From Desulfuromonadaceae bacterium (GTDB lineage: Bacteria; Desulfobacterota; Desulfuromonadia; Geobacterales; Pseudopelobacteraceae): a DNA stretch of 64,000 nt. The position numbers were made by a program, and so were the translations under genes. This document shows positions 9,315 through 17,402 of this stretch, in pieces. The stretch lies in NCBI GenBank assembly GCA_028712075.1, contig JAQTQX010000023.1:1-64000 (forward strand), given 5' to 3'. The number at the start of each line of letters is the position of its first letter. Position 1 is the stretch's first letter. Under the pieces are notes generated by a model. It searched no databases, was not told where the DNA came from, and was given only the letters and a program-made list of their open reading frames with translations.

Positions 9315-10319
9315 TTAATCTGTAAAAATATACATCAGTATTGTCAGCAGGACTGCTGGAATCGTAACAATGCTGGCGACCACGCTGACTAAAAGGGTTC
9401 CTGTCGCGGTTTTTTCCGGATTCACCTCACTGCCGTTCCCCTGCATGGCATAATGCGAGGCCGGCAAGGCTGCGCCCAGAACCAATAGAGCTTCAGTAGT
9501 TCGCTGATCAAGGTATCCCAGAACATCGTACCCCCTATCCATGCTTATCAGACCGGTCTTTCGGTACAGATATACTACCAGCAGGGCAATCACCGGCCCG
9601 ATAATTACTCTCAAGAACCCACCTTTCAAGCCTCCTCTCATGTCAGACAGTTTCAATTGCCCAAGGGGGTAGCCGAAACTTATGAGCAGCAACGGGAGTG
9701 CTCCCATTGCGGTAAGATCAACCCCTTTTTCTGCAAGCCAGGCAAATTCCTCAACAGTCTCGGGCAGGGAAAAGGGAAAAAGCCGAGCCGCTATTCCAAG
9801 AAAGATGAGATAAACTAGAGGAGTTCTGAAAAAGCCTTTCAGGTTACTCGCTCCGTTTACCATCCAGAGGCCGGCAGTATGGTAGGCAAGCATGACAAAA
9901 AAATGAAAATAGATCGCCTTTGCAAGCCCCTCATTGCCAAAGAGGACAAACGCGAGTGGAGGCAACAGAGTTCCGCTGCCCATGTAAACGGTAGCAAGAA
10001 GGTTTTTAGAACCGCCACAGAATTTATCCCGCAATACTCCCACTGATGCAAATGTTGTGACGGTTATGAGTATGAATACCGCAAAAGCTATGCGAAGAAT
10101 TTCGGCAGGATCAAAAGCATGTTTATGCAGTGCGGAAAAGGCAAGGCAGGGGAGAAATATGTAGTTAATGAGCTTGATCAGTGTCAGCTGATGCTTTGAA
10201 GCATCCCAGCGACCGATGACTATCCCCACGATAACAATGATAACGACAGGAATGAACCCGCGTAGCATCATGTAAATTTCAAGAGGAGTAACCAGTGAAA
10301 AAAAGTTTTCCAGTGTCAC
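9315..10319 (-). CDS. AEC family (auxin efflux carrier) transporter, copy 1
   Basis: A 334-residue polytopic membrane protein, the upstream partner of the tandem AEC pair. It shares with the downstream copy the first-helix motif IVGIVIGRWD, the YIFLPCLAFSALHK segment and a TTEALLVLGAALPAS motif near the end. About ten transmembrane helices are predicted by eye. Sequence divergence from the neighbour is substantial, suggesting an old duplication with different substrates or a heteromeric arrangement. It starts 10 nt after the ABC_sub_bind stop, so it is probably part of the same transcript as that gene and the SpoIIE phosphatase. Confidence 0.88.
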   Translation of the reverse strand: MTLENFFSLVTPLEIYMMLRGFIPVVIIVIVGIVIGRWDASKHQLTLIKLINYIFLPCLAFSALHKHAFDPAEILRIAFAVFILITVTTFASVGVLRDKFCGGSKNLLATVYMGSGTLLPPLAFVLFGNEGLAKAIYFHFFVMLAYHTAGLWMVNGASNLKGFFRTPLVYLIFLGIAARLFPFSLPETVEEFAWLAEKGVDLTAMGALPLLLISFGYPLGQLKLSDMRGGLKGGFLRVIIGPVIALLVVYLYRKTGLISMDRGYDVLGYLDQRTTEALLVLGAALPASHYAMQGNGSEVNPEKTATGTLLVSVVASIVTIPAVLLTILMYIFTD

Positions 10320-10329
10320 AAAAATTCCT

Positions 10330-11292
10330 TCAATGAATGACTGTTGAAAGGGAAAGGAGCTGTATGGGTAAATTTATGCCGAGTCTGTCGGCAGTTTTCA
10401 GATTTACGCTGATGCTTAGATTCTGCACCCTCTTGATCGGTATGTCAGTCGGTTTTTCCCCCTGTAATACATCAAGAGCACTGATTCCGGCCAGTTCTCC
10501 CAGTTTTTGATAATCAGGGCCGAGAGAGATTAACGCGCCGTTTTCTTTAACCATTTCAGGAATTATGACTACAGAAGGAATCCGGTGTTGGTTAAGAACC
10601 TTCAAAATACTGTTGGCATTGGCTTTTATAAACGAGTCTGAAGGAAACATAACGGCATCAACTCTCGCCCTCACAATATCTTTTAGTGCCACCGGAATTG
10701 CCTCTACATCGCGTACCGGAACGTCAATCACCCTGAAACCGAATTTTTTCCGGACACTCTCGACCTCAGCCCTCTGAAACTTCGGGGCAGGGTCTTTTTC
10801 GTAATAGATGAAGGCCAGCTTGCGGATGTTCATCACCAGAGACAGCGTCCTGAAAGCGCTCTCCATAGAGACTATGTTTGATGCCCCGGTCATGTTATTG
10901 CCGGAACTTTCCCAGCTTTTGGCCAGTTTTGCCTCGATCGGTCTCTGCACCACATTAAAGACAACCGGTTTCTCTGTAATCTTTTCCATCGCCATCTGGG
11001 CTGCCATAGTGCCAAACGCATAGAAAAGATCGAACTGCGTCTGGTCAAGTCCGGCAATAATACTTTTGAGTTTATCCTTACTCTGATTTGCGTCAAAAAC
11101 CGTTATCTTGATATCAAAATCTTTTGAAGCGGAGAGCGTTTCGCGAAAACCTTTTTCCGCAGGAGTTTCCCCCCTGAACAGTATCATGGCAACACGCTTG
11201 ACGGGCCGTTCCGCTCCCCAAGCCACAGAAGCTGACAACAACACTGCCGTGAACAATACTATGAAAAGGTGTACGAACCTGTCGTTACGCAT
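10330..11292 (-). CDS. ABC_sub_bind family periplasmic binding protein (TrpX-like)
   Basis: A 320-residue exported protein: a Sec signal peptide (about 1-26, ending SVAWGA) followed by a two-lobed periplasmic binding fold of the ABC_sub_bind (PF04392) family, recognisable from the VKRVAMILFRG start, the FYAFGTMAAQMA strand-helix, and the NIVSMESAFR and SLGPDYQKLGELAG segments. No permease or ATPase genes are nearby. The start overlaps the last 8 nt of the SpoIIE phosphatase gene, so it may act as a ligand-binding accessory to that sensor rather than in import. The ligand is unknown; characterised relatives bind aromatic amino acids or unidentified metabolites. Confidence 0.85.
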   Translation of the reverse strand: MRNDRFVHLFIVLFTAVLLSASVAWGAERPVKRVAMILFRGETPAEKGFRETLSASKDFDIKITVFDANQSKDKLKSIIAGLDQTQFDLFYAFGTMAAQMAMEKITEKPVVFNVVQRPIEAKLAKSWESSGNNMTGASNIVSMESAFRTLSLVMNIRKLAFIYYEKDPAPKFQRAEVESVRKKFGFRVIDVPVRDVEAIPVALKDIVRARVDAVMFPSDSFIKANANSILKVLNQHRIPSVVIIPEMVKENGALISLGPDYQKLGELAGISALDVLQGEKPTDIPIKRVQNLSISVNLKTADRLGINLPIQLLSLSTVIH

Positions 11293-13435
11293 CAGTCACA
11301 GTTCCCCTGTATTTTATCGCCAGCAGTGTGACGTCGTCGGATTGTGGAGCACCGTTGGCGTGTTTGCTCACTTCATTCCTGATGTTATGGATCATATCTG
11401 CAAGCCCGTCTTTGGGGCCGCTTTCAAGCGCAGTGAGTAAACGTGGTTCTCCGTACAACTCCGCCTCCGGGTTTTTCGCCTCCGTCACTCCGTCCGTATA
11501 AAGGAACAGAGTATCACCGGGCCGCATGGTGATCCGCTCGGTATCGTAGACCGAATCAGGCACAGGGCCGAGGACAAAACCAGCTTTCATGGTCAGGTAT
11601 CGCAGCCCCTGTGATTCGATTATTACCGGCGGATTATGACCGGCATTGGCAAATCGGACTTCTCCGGTCCGGGTATCCATAATTGCGCAGAACACGGTAA
11701 CAAACATGCAGTTTTCATTATCAGCCGCAAGAATATTATTCACATACCTAAGTATCTGGTCAGGCTCACCAAGCCGCTGACCTTCTGACTTCAACAGGGT
11801 TTTTGATACCATCATATACAGCGCAGCAGGCACACCTTTGTCGGCAACATCGGCGATGATAAAACAGAGATTGTTATCATCAATGAAAAAGAAATCGTAA
11901 AAATCTCCGCCAACCTCCTTGGCCGGATCCATCGTGGCAAAAACATCAAACTCGGGTCGATCGGGAAACGCAGGAAACAGACGCGGCAGCAGACTTGCCT
12001 GAATGTCTGTCGCAACCTTAAGCTCGCTCTGGATACGCTCCTTGGCTGCGGTGGTTTCAGTCAAGTTGCGAATATATTCTCGCAGATCAGCTGTCATCTT
12101 ATTGAAGGTGCCGGCCAGCTCTTCAATTTCATCGCCCGAATGTATATCAATCATGTGCCCAAGATTCCCGTCACCGATAATGCGAACTCCCCTGTCAAGT
12201 TCCATGATCGGTCCGGTCACAAATTCAGCCATACGTTTTGCAACGATATACACCAACGCGACAATAATCAGAAAAATCGCCAATAGCACTATGATGGAGA
12301 ACTCTATCTTGTCTTTTACCAGACCCTTGACAGTTTCGGCTTGATGCAGGATTGCCTTTTCAGTTGGAATAATCGGTGCATTGATAGCTTCTACCGGCAT
12401 GATGAAAAGTACTGACCAGTGGGTGCTTACGACCGGCGCATAGGCTATATAGCACTCTTTACCCTTGTATTTACCACTATGAATGCCGGGTTTCGCAGTA
12501 AGCAGGTCATTCTCGAAATTTTTAACATTCGAAGCATCGGGATCCAGGGAGAAGTATTCTGCCTTTTGCGGATCCGCCCAGTTATCCGATTTTACATCCA
12601 TCCCCTCTCGTGCGATGATCTTGAGAGTGCTGTCAACCAGCACTGCGCTCCCCTGATTATTCAGCCGTGTGGAAATTATTCTTTCATTGATAGTTTGAAG
12701 CGGCACATTGATTGCCACAACACCCACCAGTTTCTTGTTGCGATAGATCGGCTTTGAGTAATTGATGCGCAGATTTTTTGCAACTGAACCGATATACGGT
12801 ACGCTCCACCCCCCTTTTCCGGTTTCAACCGCTCGGGTAAACCATTGCCGTTTACGCACATCATAACCGGGTGCAACCGTCCCCCACGGAAAACGTCGAA
12901 ACAGACCATCCGGCGTCGCAAGATTAAAATCGTTGATGTTTGAGTTATTGGCAATAAACGGCAAGAAAATGGTGTCCATAGCGGACGTCAATTCCAGTTC
13001 ATTCTTTATCTTTTTGAAATCAACACCTTCTGGAATCTGGTACACAGAGCTGAGTTCGGGTTTCGGTGGTTGATTGGTATTCGAATAGGAGCGATTTTTG
13101 GGATACATTGACGGGTTAGCCCAAAGTTTTTCACAGATATCAGCAAGAACGTTGACGGCCCCTTCAACCTCCTTGAATTCGGCGTTGCAGAGATTTGCTC
13201 GATCAGTGACAATTCGCTGTAAACCGTCCTGCGCCAGTGATTCAAGAGCAGATTTGCTTATTTTGAGCGCTTCCTGCCCCAGTCCACTGCTTGATTTAAC
13301 GGAAAAATCTCCCAGACGCACCATCCCGTCAAGCGCAACAATGGCAAAACTTATCAACGAAATTGAGGCAACACCAAGCAGCGCTTTAAGAATGCGTGAT
13401 CGGATGTTTCCTTTTGCAAGAAATCTGGTCAACAT
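11285..13435 (-). CDS. Membrane PP2C-type phosphatase (dCache-HAMP-SpoIIE/RsbU)
   Basis: A 716-residue sensor phosphatase. One transmembrane helix (about 16-38) is followed by a periplasmic dCache-type region (about 45-375) containing WSVPYIG and a VGVVAINVPL strand, a second helix (about 385-407), a HAMP domain (about 408-465) and a SpoIIE-like PP2C domain with the metal-binding motifs VGGDFYD, IADVADKG and SDDVTLLA and a LFLYTDGVTEA segment. Such enzymes dephosphorylate STAS anti-sigma antagonists, and two STAS genes and an RsbW-like kinase lie just upstream. The start has AGGAG 7 nt before the ATG. Confidence 0.93.
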   Translation of the reverse strand: MLTRFLAKGNIRSRILKALLGVASISLISFAIVALDGMVRLGDFSVKSSSGLGQEALKISKSALESLAQDGLQRIVTDRANLCNAEFKEVEGAVNVLADICEKLWANPSMYPKNRSYSNTNQPPKPELSSVYQIPEGVDFKKIKNELELTSAMDTIFLPFIANNSNINDFNLATPDGLFRRFPWGTVAPGYDVRKRQWFTRAVETGKGGWSVPYIGSVAKNLRINYSKPIYRNKKLVGVVAINVPLQTINERIISTRLNNQGSAVLVDSTLKIIAREGMDVKSDNWADPQKAEYFSLDPDASNVKNFENDLLTAKPGIHSGKYKGKECYIAYAPVVSTHWSVLFIMPVEAINAPIIPTEKAILHQAETVKGLVKDKIEFSIIVLLAIFLIIVALVYIVAKRMAEFVTGPIMELDRGVRIIGDGNLGHMIDIHSGDEIEELAGTFNKMTADLREYIRNLTETTAAKERIQSELKVATDIQASLLPRLFPAFPDRPEFDVFATMDPAKEVGGDFYDFFFIDDNNLCFIIADVADKGVPAALYMMVSKTLLKSEGQRLGEPDQILRYVNNILAADNENCMFVTVFCAIMDTRTGEVRFANAGHNPPVIIESQGLRYLTMKAGFVLGPVPDSVYDTERITMRPGDTLFLYTDGVTEAKNPEAELYGEPRLLTALESGPKDGLADMIHNIRNEVSKHANGAPQSDDVTLLAIKYRGTVTDA

Positions 13436-13450
13436 GTGCCCGCTCCTATT

Positions 13451-13978
13451 CTACTCATACACCTGCCCCCAGCTGTTAAGCGAAATTCTTTCCGGCTTGA
13501 AACGTTCTGTCGGTCTTGCGGGTCTGCCGTCATGATATCCGGTCGCAATGAGTGCAAAAGGGAGCACCGTTTCCGGAACATGGAAAAGATTCGCAAGCGC
13601 CCTCATTCTATCCTCTTCAGGATAGACACCTGCCCAGACAGCACCGAGCCCGATTGAATGTGCGGCAAGAAGAATGTTCTGTGACGCACAGGAACAATCG
13701 AGCACCCAGTTACCGGGGGCCTTTTCCATCGTGATATCTCCGCAGACCAGTATTGCCAGAGGAGCAGTTTCAAGCATGGCAGCATATGGATGAACCTTGA
13801 TTATTTCAGGAAAAAGTCTCCTGTCACTGAGAACCAGAAAACGCCAGGGCTGTTCATTCATCGCTGATGGTGCATACATGGCGGCCTTCAACAGCGTGGT
13901 AACATGTTCAGGCTCAACAGGCCTGTTCAGAAAATTCCGGATACTTCTACGAGTCACTATGGTCTCGAATGTGTCCAC
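13451..13978 (-). CDS. Nitroreductase family protein
   Basis: A 175-residue FMN-dependent nitroreductase-fold oxidoreductase. The N-terminal TRRSIRNF motif binds the FMN phosphate, MYAPSAMNEQPWRF is the second conserved segment, and GAVWAGVYP occupies the third. The last residues (RPTERFKPERI) match the family C-terminus. Members reduce nitroaromatics, quinones or flavins with NAD(P)H; the natural substrate cannot be read here. Translation begins at GTG (13978) with a strong GGAGGGG site lying within the end of the RsbW-like gene, one base away, so it is in the partner-switch transcript. Confidence 0.88.
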   Translation of the reverse strand: MDTFETIVTRRSIRNFLNRPVEPEHVTTLLKAAMYAPSAMNEQPWRFLVLSDRRLFPEIIKVHPYAAMLETAPLAILVCGDITMEKAPGNWVLDCSCASQNILLAAHSIGLGAVWAGVYPEEDRMRALANLFHVPETVLPFALIATGYHDGRPARPTERFKPERISLNSWGQVYE

Positions 13979-13979
13979 G

Positions 13980-14408
13980 TCATCCCCTCCCCGACCGGTT
14001 CATGACAAAGATATTCCTGTTTTTGCCCTCGGAGAATTCGTAGCTGAAGTTGTCCACCCCCTTGAGTACAAGAAAAATTCCAAGCCCGCCGATATCGCGT
14101 TCCTCAAGTGGCATATTAAGCTCTTCCTCACCGGGAAGAGTCCGGCTCAGCGGGTCAAACGGGATTCCGGTGTCCTCAAGCACGATTGTCAGGGATGAAT
14201 CGGTCAGTTCACTGCTCACGGCAATATCACCGGCTCTCTCCGCTTCTTCGTAACCGTGAGTGATGATATTGGTGGCAATTTCATCCACCGCAAGCCTTAA
14301 ACCGTAGGCAGGTTTGGTGTCAAGGCCCGCCTCTGTGGTCGCAGCCATAATATATTTTCCCAGTTCATCAAGTGAATCCAGTGTTGCGGGAAGGCAAAGT
14401 GATATCAT
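13980..14408 (-). CDS. RsbW-like anti-sigma factor / ATP-binding serine kinase (HATPase_c_2)
   Basis: A 142-residue stand-alone GHKL ATPase of the RsbW/SpoIIAB type. It has the N box AVDEIATNIITHGY, the G1 box EDTGIPFDP, and the G2 box DIGGLGIFLV. Kinases of this family phosphorylate a serine in STAS antagonists and release or bind a sigma factor or another partner. STAS genes at 14445 and 16988 and the SpoIIE phosphatase at 11285 complete a partner-switching set. No sigma factor gene is visible in the window, so the output is unknown. Confidence 0.9.
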   Translation of the reverse strand: MISLCLPATLDSLDELGKYIMAATTEAGLDTKPAYGLRLAVDEIATNIITHGYEEAERAGDIAVSSELTDSSLTIVLEDTGIPFDPLSRTLPGEEELNMPLEERDIGGLGIFLVLKGVDNFSYEFSEGKNRNIFVMNRSGRG

Positions 14409-14444
14409 ATAGTTCCCTTAATTGGGCGGAGATGAGCCATAACA

Positions 14445-14768
14445 TCAGGCATCAACGTAGGTTTCCTGAATATACACACTATGATGGAATCCACTCATTT
14501 CGAGAGTTCCCAGCACCGGGCCCTGGCTGCCGACAACGTAAATATCAACCGCAGCGCCCATTTTCTGCTTGGCAAAAATAAGCACGCGCAGCCCGGCGCT
14601 AGCCAAAAAGTCGAGATTGTTCATGATCAGGACGAGTTTGGTGGGTGATTGTACTGCCGCCTCCTCGATGACCTCTTTAAAGCGAGGTGCCGAGCTGGCG
14701 TCAAGTGATCCGATAAGGGTTATTTTTGCTACGCTGTTCGTCATTGCCAGTTGTGCGTCGAATGCCAT
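14445..14768 (-). CDS. STAS-domain anti-sigma factor antagonist (RsbV-like), copy 1
   Basis: A 107-residue single STAS domain. The conserved segment reads LDFLASAGLRVLI, where Ser57 aligns with the phosphorylated serine of SpoIIAA. The gene sits 36 nt upstream of the RsbW-like kinase. The protein should be phosphorylated by the kinase and dephosphorylated by the SpoIIE phosphatase, switching partner binding. The usual aspartate before the helix is replaced (MNNLDF rather than DLSGVxF), so its behaviour may differ from the second STAS protein encoded at 16988. Confidence 0.9.
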   Translation of the reverse strand: MAFDAQLAMTNSVAKITLIGSLDASSAPRFKEVIEEAAVQSPTKLVLIMNNLDFLASAGLRVLIFAKQKMGAAVDIYVVGSQGPVLGTLEMSGFHHSVYIQETYVDA

Positions 14769-14804
14769 GATGTAATTCTCCTTTGTTTTTATCTTGGTTA
14801 ACCA

Positions 14805-16967
14805 CTATCGTGCCACCAGCACGACCACAGTATATGCAGGAATCAGAAAATGCTGCTGGTCACCAAGTACCGGCTCGCTTCCCGGCTCAAATATATCCTC
14901 AGGCGACTGCATCCCGGAATTGACAGCAACATGCCATGATCCACAATCGGAGGCGAGTACCGGTAACTCAATAAATTTTGTATCCCAATGGCTGTTCATG
15001 GCAACGTAGATGTACTCGTCACAAGCCGTGCCGCTCTTGGCATGTTTGCCGCACAGCATGAATGCCAGCATGCGGCTTTCAGCTGACCAGTCGGCACACC
15101 AGGCTTTTTCGCCATGCCAGCTGATATCGGCATACCCGCTTCCCATATAATCATGATTGCTTAGATGATAACGGCTCCGCAGTGCAGGATGTGCCAAACG
15201 AAAGGCGATCATATATTTGGCAAAACGGAGCAGATCGGCGTTTTTCCCGGCAAGACCCCAGTCGAGCCAGTTCAGGCCATTGTCCTGGCAGTAGGTATTA
15301 TTGTTGCCGTTCTGAGTGCGCCCCATCTCGTCACCCATCAGCACCATCGGCACACCATGACTGACCATCAGGATCGCCCAGGCGTTTTTGATAAGGCGTT
15401 TGCGCAGATCGTTTATCCAGAAATTATCAGTTTCCCCTTCCCACCCGCAATTCCAGCTGTCGTTGTCATTGCCGCCATCGTTATTGTTCTCGCCGTTGGC
15501 ATGATTGTGTTTTTCGTTGTAGGCAAACATGTCGTACAGGGTAAAACCGTCGTGACAGGTGATAAAGTTGATCGAAGCGGTCGGTCCCCTGCCGTTCCAG
15601 CCATACAGATCAGGTGATCCTTGAATCCTCTGGGCGAGTGCACCCACTTTTCCGGCATCCCCCTTCAAAAAGCAGCGCAGGTCGTCACGATATTTGCCGT
15701 TCCATTCGGCCCAACGCCCAAAGGCGGGAAATGAGCCAACCTGATAAAGTCCCCCCGCATCCCACGCCTCGGCAATCAGCTTGCACTTGCCGAGCACCGG
15801 GTCAAAGGCCAGTGATTCCAGTAACGGTGGATTTGAGAGCGGTGCCCCCCAGGGATCGCGCCCAAGAATTGCAGCCAGATCAAAGCGGAAACCGTCGATG
15901 TGATACTCGGATGCCCAGTAGCGCAGACAATCCAAGACGATGCTTCGAACAATCGGATTGTTGCAGTTAAGGGTGTTGCCGCACCCGGAGAAATTGTAAT
16001 AATACCCTTCCGGAGTCAGCATATAATAGGTCTTGTTGTCGATGCCCCGGAACGAGAAGGTCGGTCCTCGTTCATCACCTTCGGCGGTGTGATTGAAAAC
16101 AACATCAAGAATTACCTCGATGTTGTTTTTGTGCAGTTCCTTTACCAGGGTTTTCAGTTCGTCAACCTGCATGCCGAGACGTCCGGTAGCCGCATAACCG
16201 GCTTTTGGCGCAAAAAAATTGACGGTGCTGTATCCCCAGTAATTATACAACATCTCACCACTGTCAGGGTGGCGACGGCTGTTCTCAAATTCATCGAACT
16301 CGTACACCGGCATCAGCTCTACGCAGTTGACACCCAACTCGCTGATATATGGGATTTTGTCCTTCAGGGCGGCGAATGTCCCGGGATGTTTTGCATCTGA
16401 AGATGCGTGCCGGGTAAAGCTGCGTACATGCATCTCATAAATGATCAGGTCTTCAATCGGAATTTCCAGAGGGCGATCATCCTCCCAGTCAAAATCCTCG
16501 AACACCAGACGACCCCGGTAGGGAAACTGATTATCCCAGTTCGGCGGAGTTCCCCATATGTCACGCCCTCCGACCGCTTTGGCGTAGGGATCGAGCAGGA
16601 TTTTCTCCTTATTGAACCGGTGTCCAACTGTCGTGTCAAACGGGCCGTCGATGCGATAACCATATTCAATGGTCTCACAGTTCAGGTCAAACACCATCAT
16701 GCTCCAGACATGGCCAATCCTGAATGAATCGGGAAACGGAATTTCAGCCAGCGGTTCATCCGCCCCTTTTTCAAACAGCACAAGCGTGCAGGAAAATGCA
16801 TGGCTGGAAAAAACCGAGAAATTGACTCCTCCCGGCACAAGAGTAGCGCCAAATGGAAACGGTTTACCGGGGCGCAGCCTGAAACCGGCAATTTCATGGG
16901 TTGGATAATAATCAATCCGCGCTTCAAGTGAATCAATTCGAACCGCTGCTGGGTTTGTACTTGTCAT
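14805..16967 (-). CDS. glgX: Glycogen debranching enzyme GlgX (isoamylase family GH13)
   Basis: A 720-residue isoamylase-type glycoside hydrolase that cleaves alpha-1,6 branches in glycogen or limit dextrin. An N-terminal CBM48 beta domain (about 25-130) is followed by the GH13 barrel with VVFNHTAEGD, the nucleophile in DGFRFDLA, the acid in IAEAWDAGG, and FITCHDGFTL, then a C-terminal beta domain. Length fits the family. It lies between two STAS genes in the same direction, so glycogen breakdown and the partner switch are probably co-expressed. Confidence 0.94.
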   Translation of the reverse strand: MTSTNPAAVRIDSLEARIDYYPTHEIAGFRLRPGKPFPFGATLVPGGVNFSVFSSHAFSCTLVLFEKGADEPLAEIPFPDSFRIGHVWSMMVFDLNCETIEYGYRIDGPFDTTVGHRFNKEKILLDPYAKAVGGRDIWGTPPNWDNQFPYRGRLVFEDFDWEDDRPLEIPIEDLIIYEMHVRSFTRHASSDAKHPGTFAALKDKIPYISELGVNCVELMPVYEFDEFENSRRHPDSGEMLYNYWGYSTVNFFAPKAGYAATGRLGMQVDELKTLVKELHKNNIEVILDVVFNHTAEGDERGPTFSFRGIDNKTYYMLTPEGYYYNFSGCGNTLNCNNPIVRSIVLDCLRYWASEYHIDGFRFDLAAILGRDPWGAPLSNPPLLESLAFDPVLGKCKLIAEAWDAGGLYQVGSFPAFGRWAEWNGKYRDDLRCFLKGDAGKVGALAQRIQGSPDLYGWNGRGPTASINFITCHDGFTLYDMFAYNEKHNHANGENNNDGGNDNDSWNCGWEGETDNFWINDLRKRLIKNAWAILMVSHGVPMVLMGDEMGRTQNGNNNTYCQDNGLNWLDWGLAGKNADLLRFAKYMIAFRLAHPALRSRYHLSNHDYMGSGYADISWHGEKAWCADWSAESRMLAFMLCGKHAKSGTACDEYIYVAMNSHWDTKFIELPVLASDCGSWHVAVNSGMQSPEDIFEPGSEPVLGDQQHFLIPAYTVVVLVAR

Positions 16968-16987
16968 GAAGAAGACCTCAAAGGTAT

Positions 16988-17320
16988 TCAGGATAGTGCG
17001 GAAAGCCCCGCTTCCAAGGTGTCAGCAAGGATGAAGAAATTAATGAAGCCGGTCATGGACATGGTGTCACGAATTTCCTCGGAAACTCCAACCAGAACGA
17101 CCTTCCCTTTCCTGGCGGCAATCTGGCGATAGAGTAACAGGAGCATCCGTAAACCGGCGCTGGAGAGAAAGGTAACACCCCTCATATCAAGCAGCAGCCG
17201 TTTTCCCTCTTGCAGGGCCGCCAGTAATTCGGTCTGCACCTGAGGCGCTGTTTTGCCATCAATTTCTCCGCATACTGTTGCGATTACGTTGTCTCCATCT
17301 ATCCTCGTTTCTACGGTCAT
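16988..17320 (-). CDS. STAS-domain anti-sigma factor antagonist (RsbV-like), copy 2
   Basis: A 110-residue STAS protein with the canonical LDMRGVTFLSSAGLRM segment; Ser54 is the expected phosphorylation site. It is more typical of the RsbV/SpoIIAA consensus than the copy at 14445. It lies 21 nt upstream of glgX and downstream of the AGE-like gene, with a short inverted repeat in the gap before it. Two antagonists with one visible kinase suggest either two inputs to one kinase or a second kinase elsewhere. Confidence 0.92.
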   Translation of the reverse strand: MTVETRIDGDNVIATVCGEIDGKTAPQVQTELLAALQEGKRLLLDMRGVTFLSSAGLRMLLLLYRQIAARKGKVVLVGVSEEIRDTMSMTGFINFFILADTLEAGLSALS

Positions 17321-17361
17321 GAAATATCTCCCTTTGTTATCAATGACTTCAGAGTCAAAAG

Positions 17362-17399
17362 CAAATCCCCCTCAATCCCCCTTTACAAAGAGGGATTTG
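17362..17399. repeat. Inverted repeat in intergenic gap (CCCCCTTT-type element)
   Basis: Arms CAAATCCC and GGGATTTG are perfect complements, and a nested CTTT/AAAG stem lies in the loop. The sequence CCCCTCAATCCCCCTTTACA resembles short repeats that recur between genes in many bacterial genomes. It sits right after the stop of the AGE-like gene on the minus strand and could also act as a transcript-end hairpin, but no clear T-run follows. Confidence 0.5.
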
Positions 17400-17402
17400 T
17401 TG

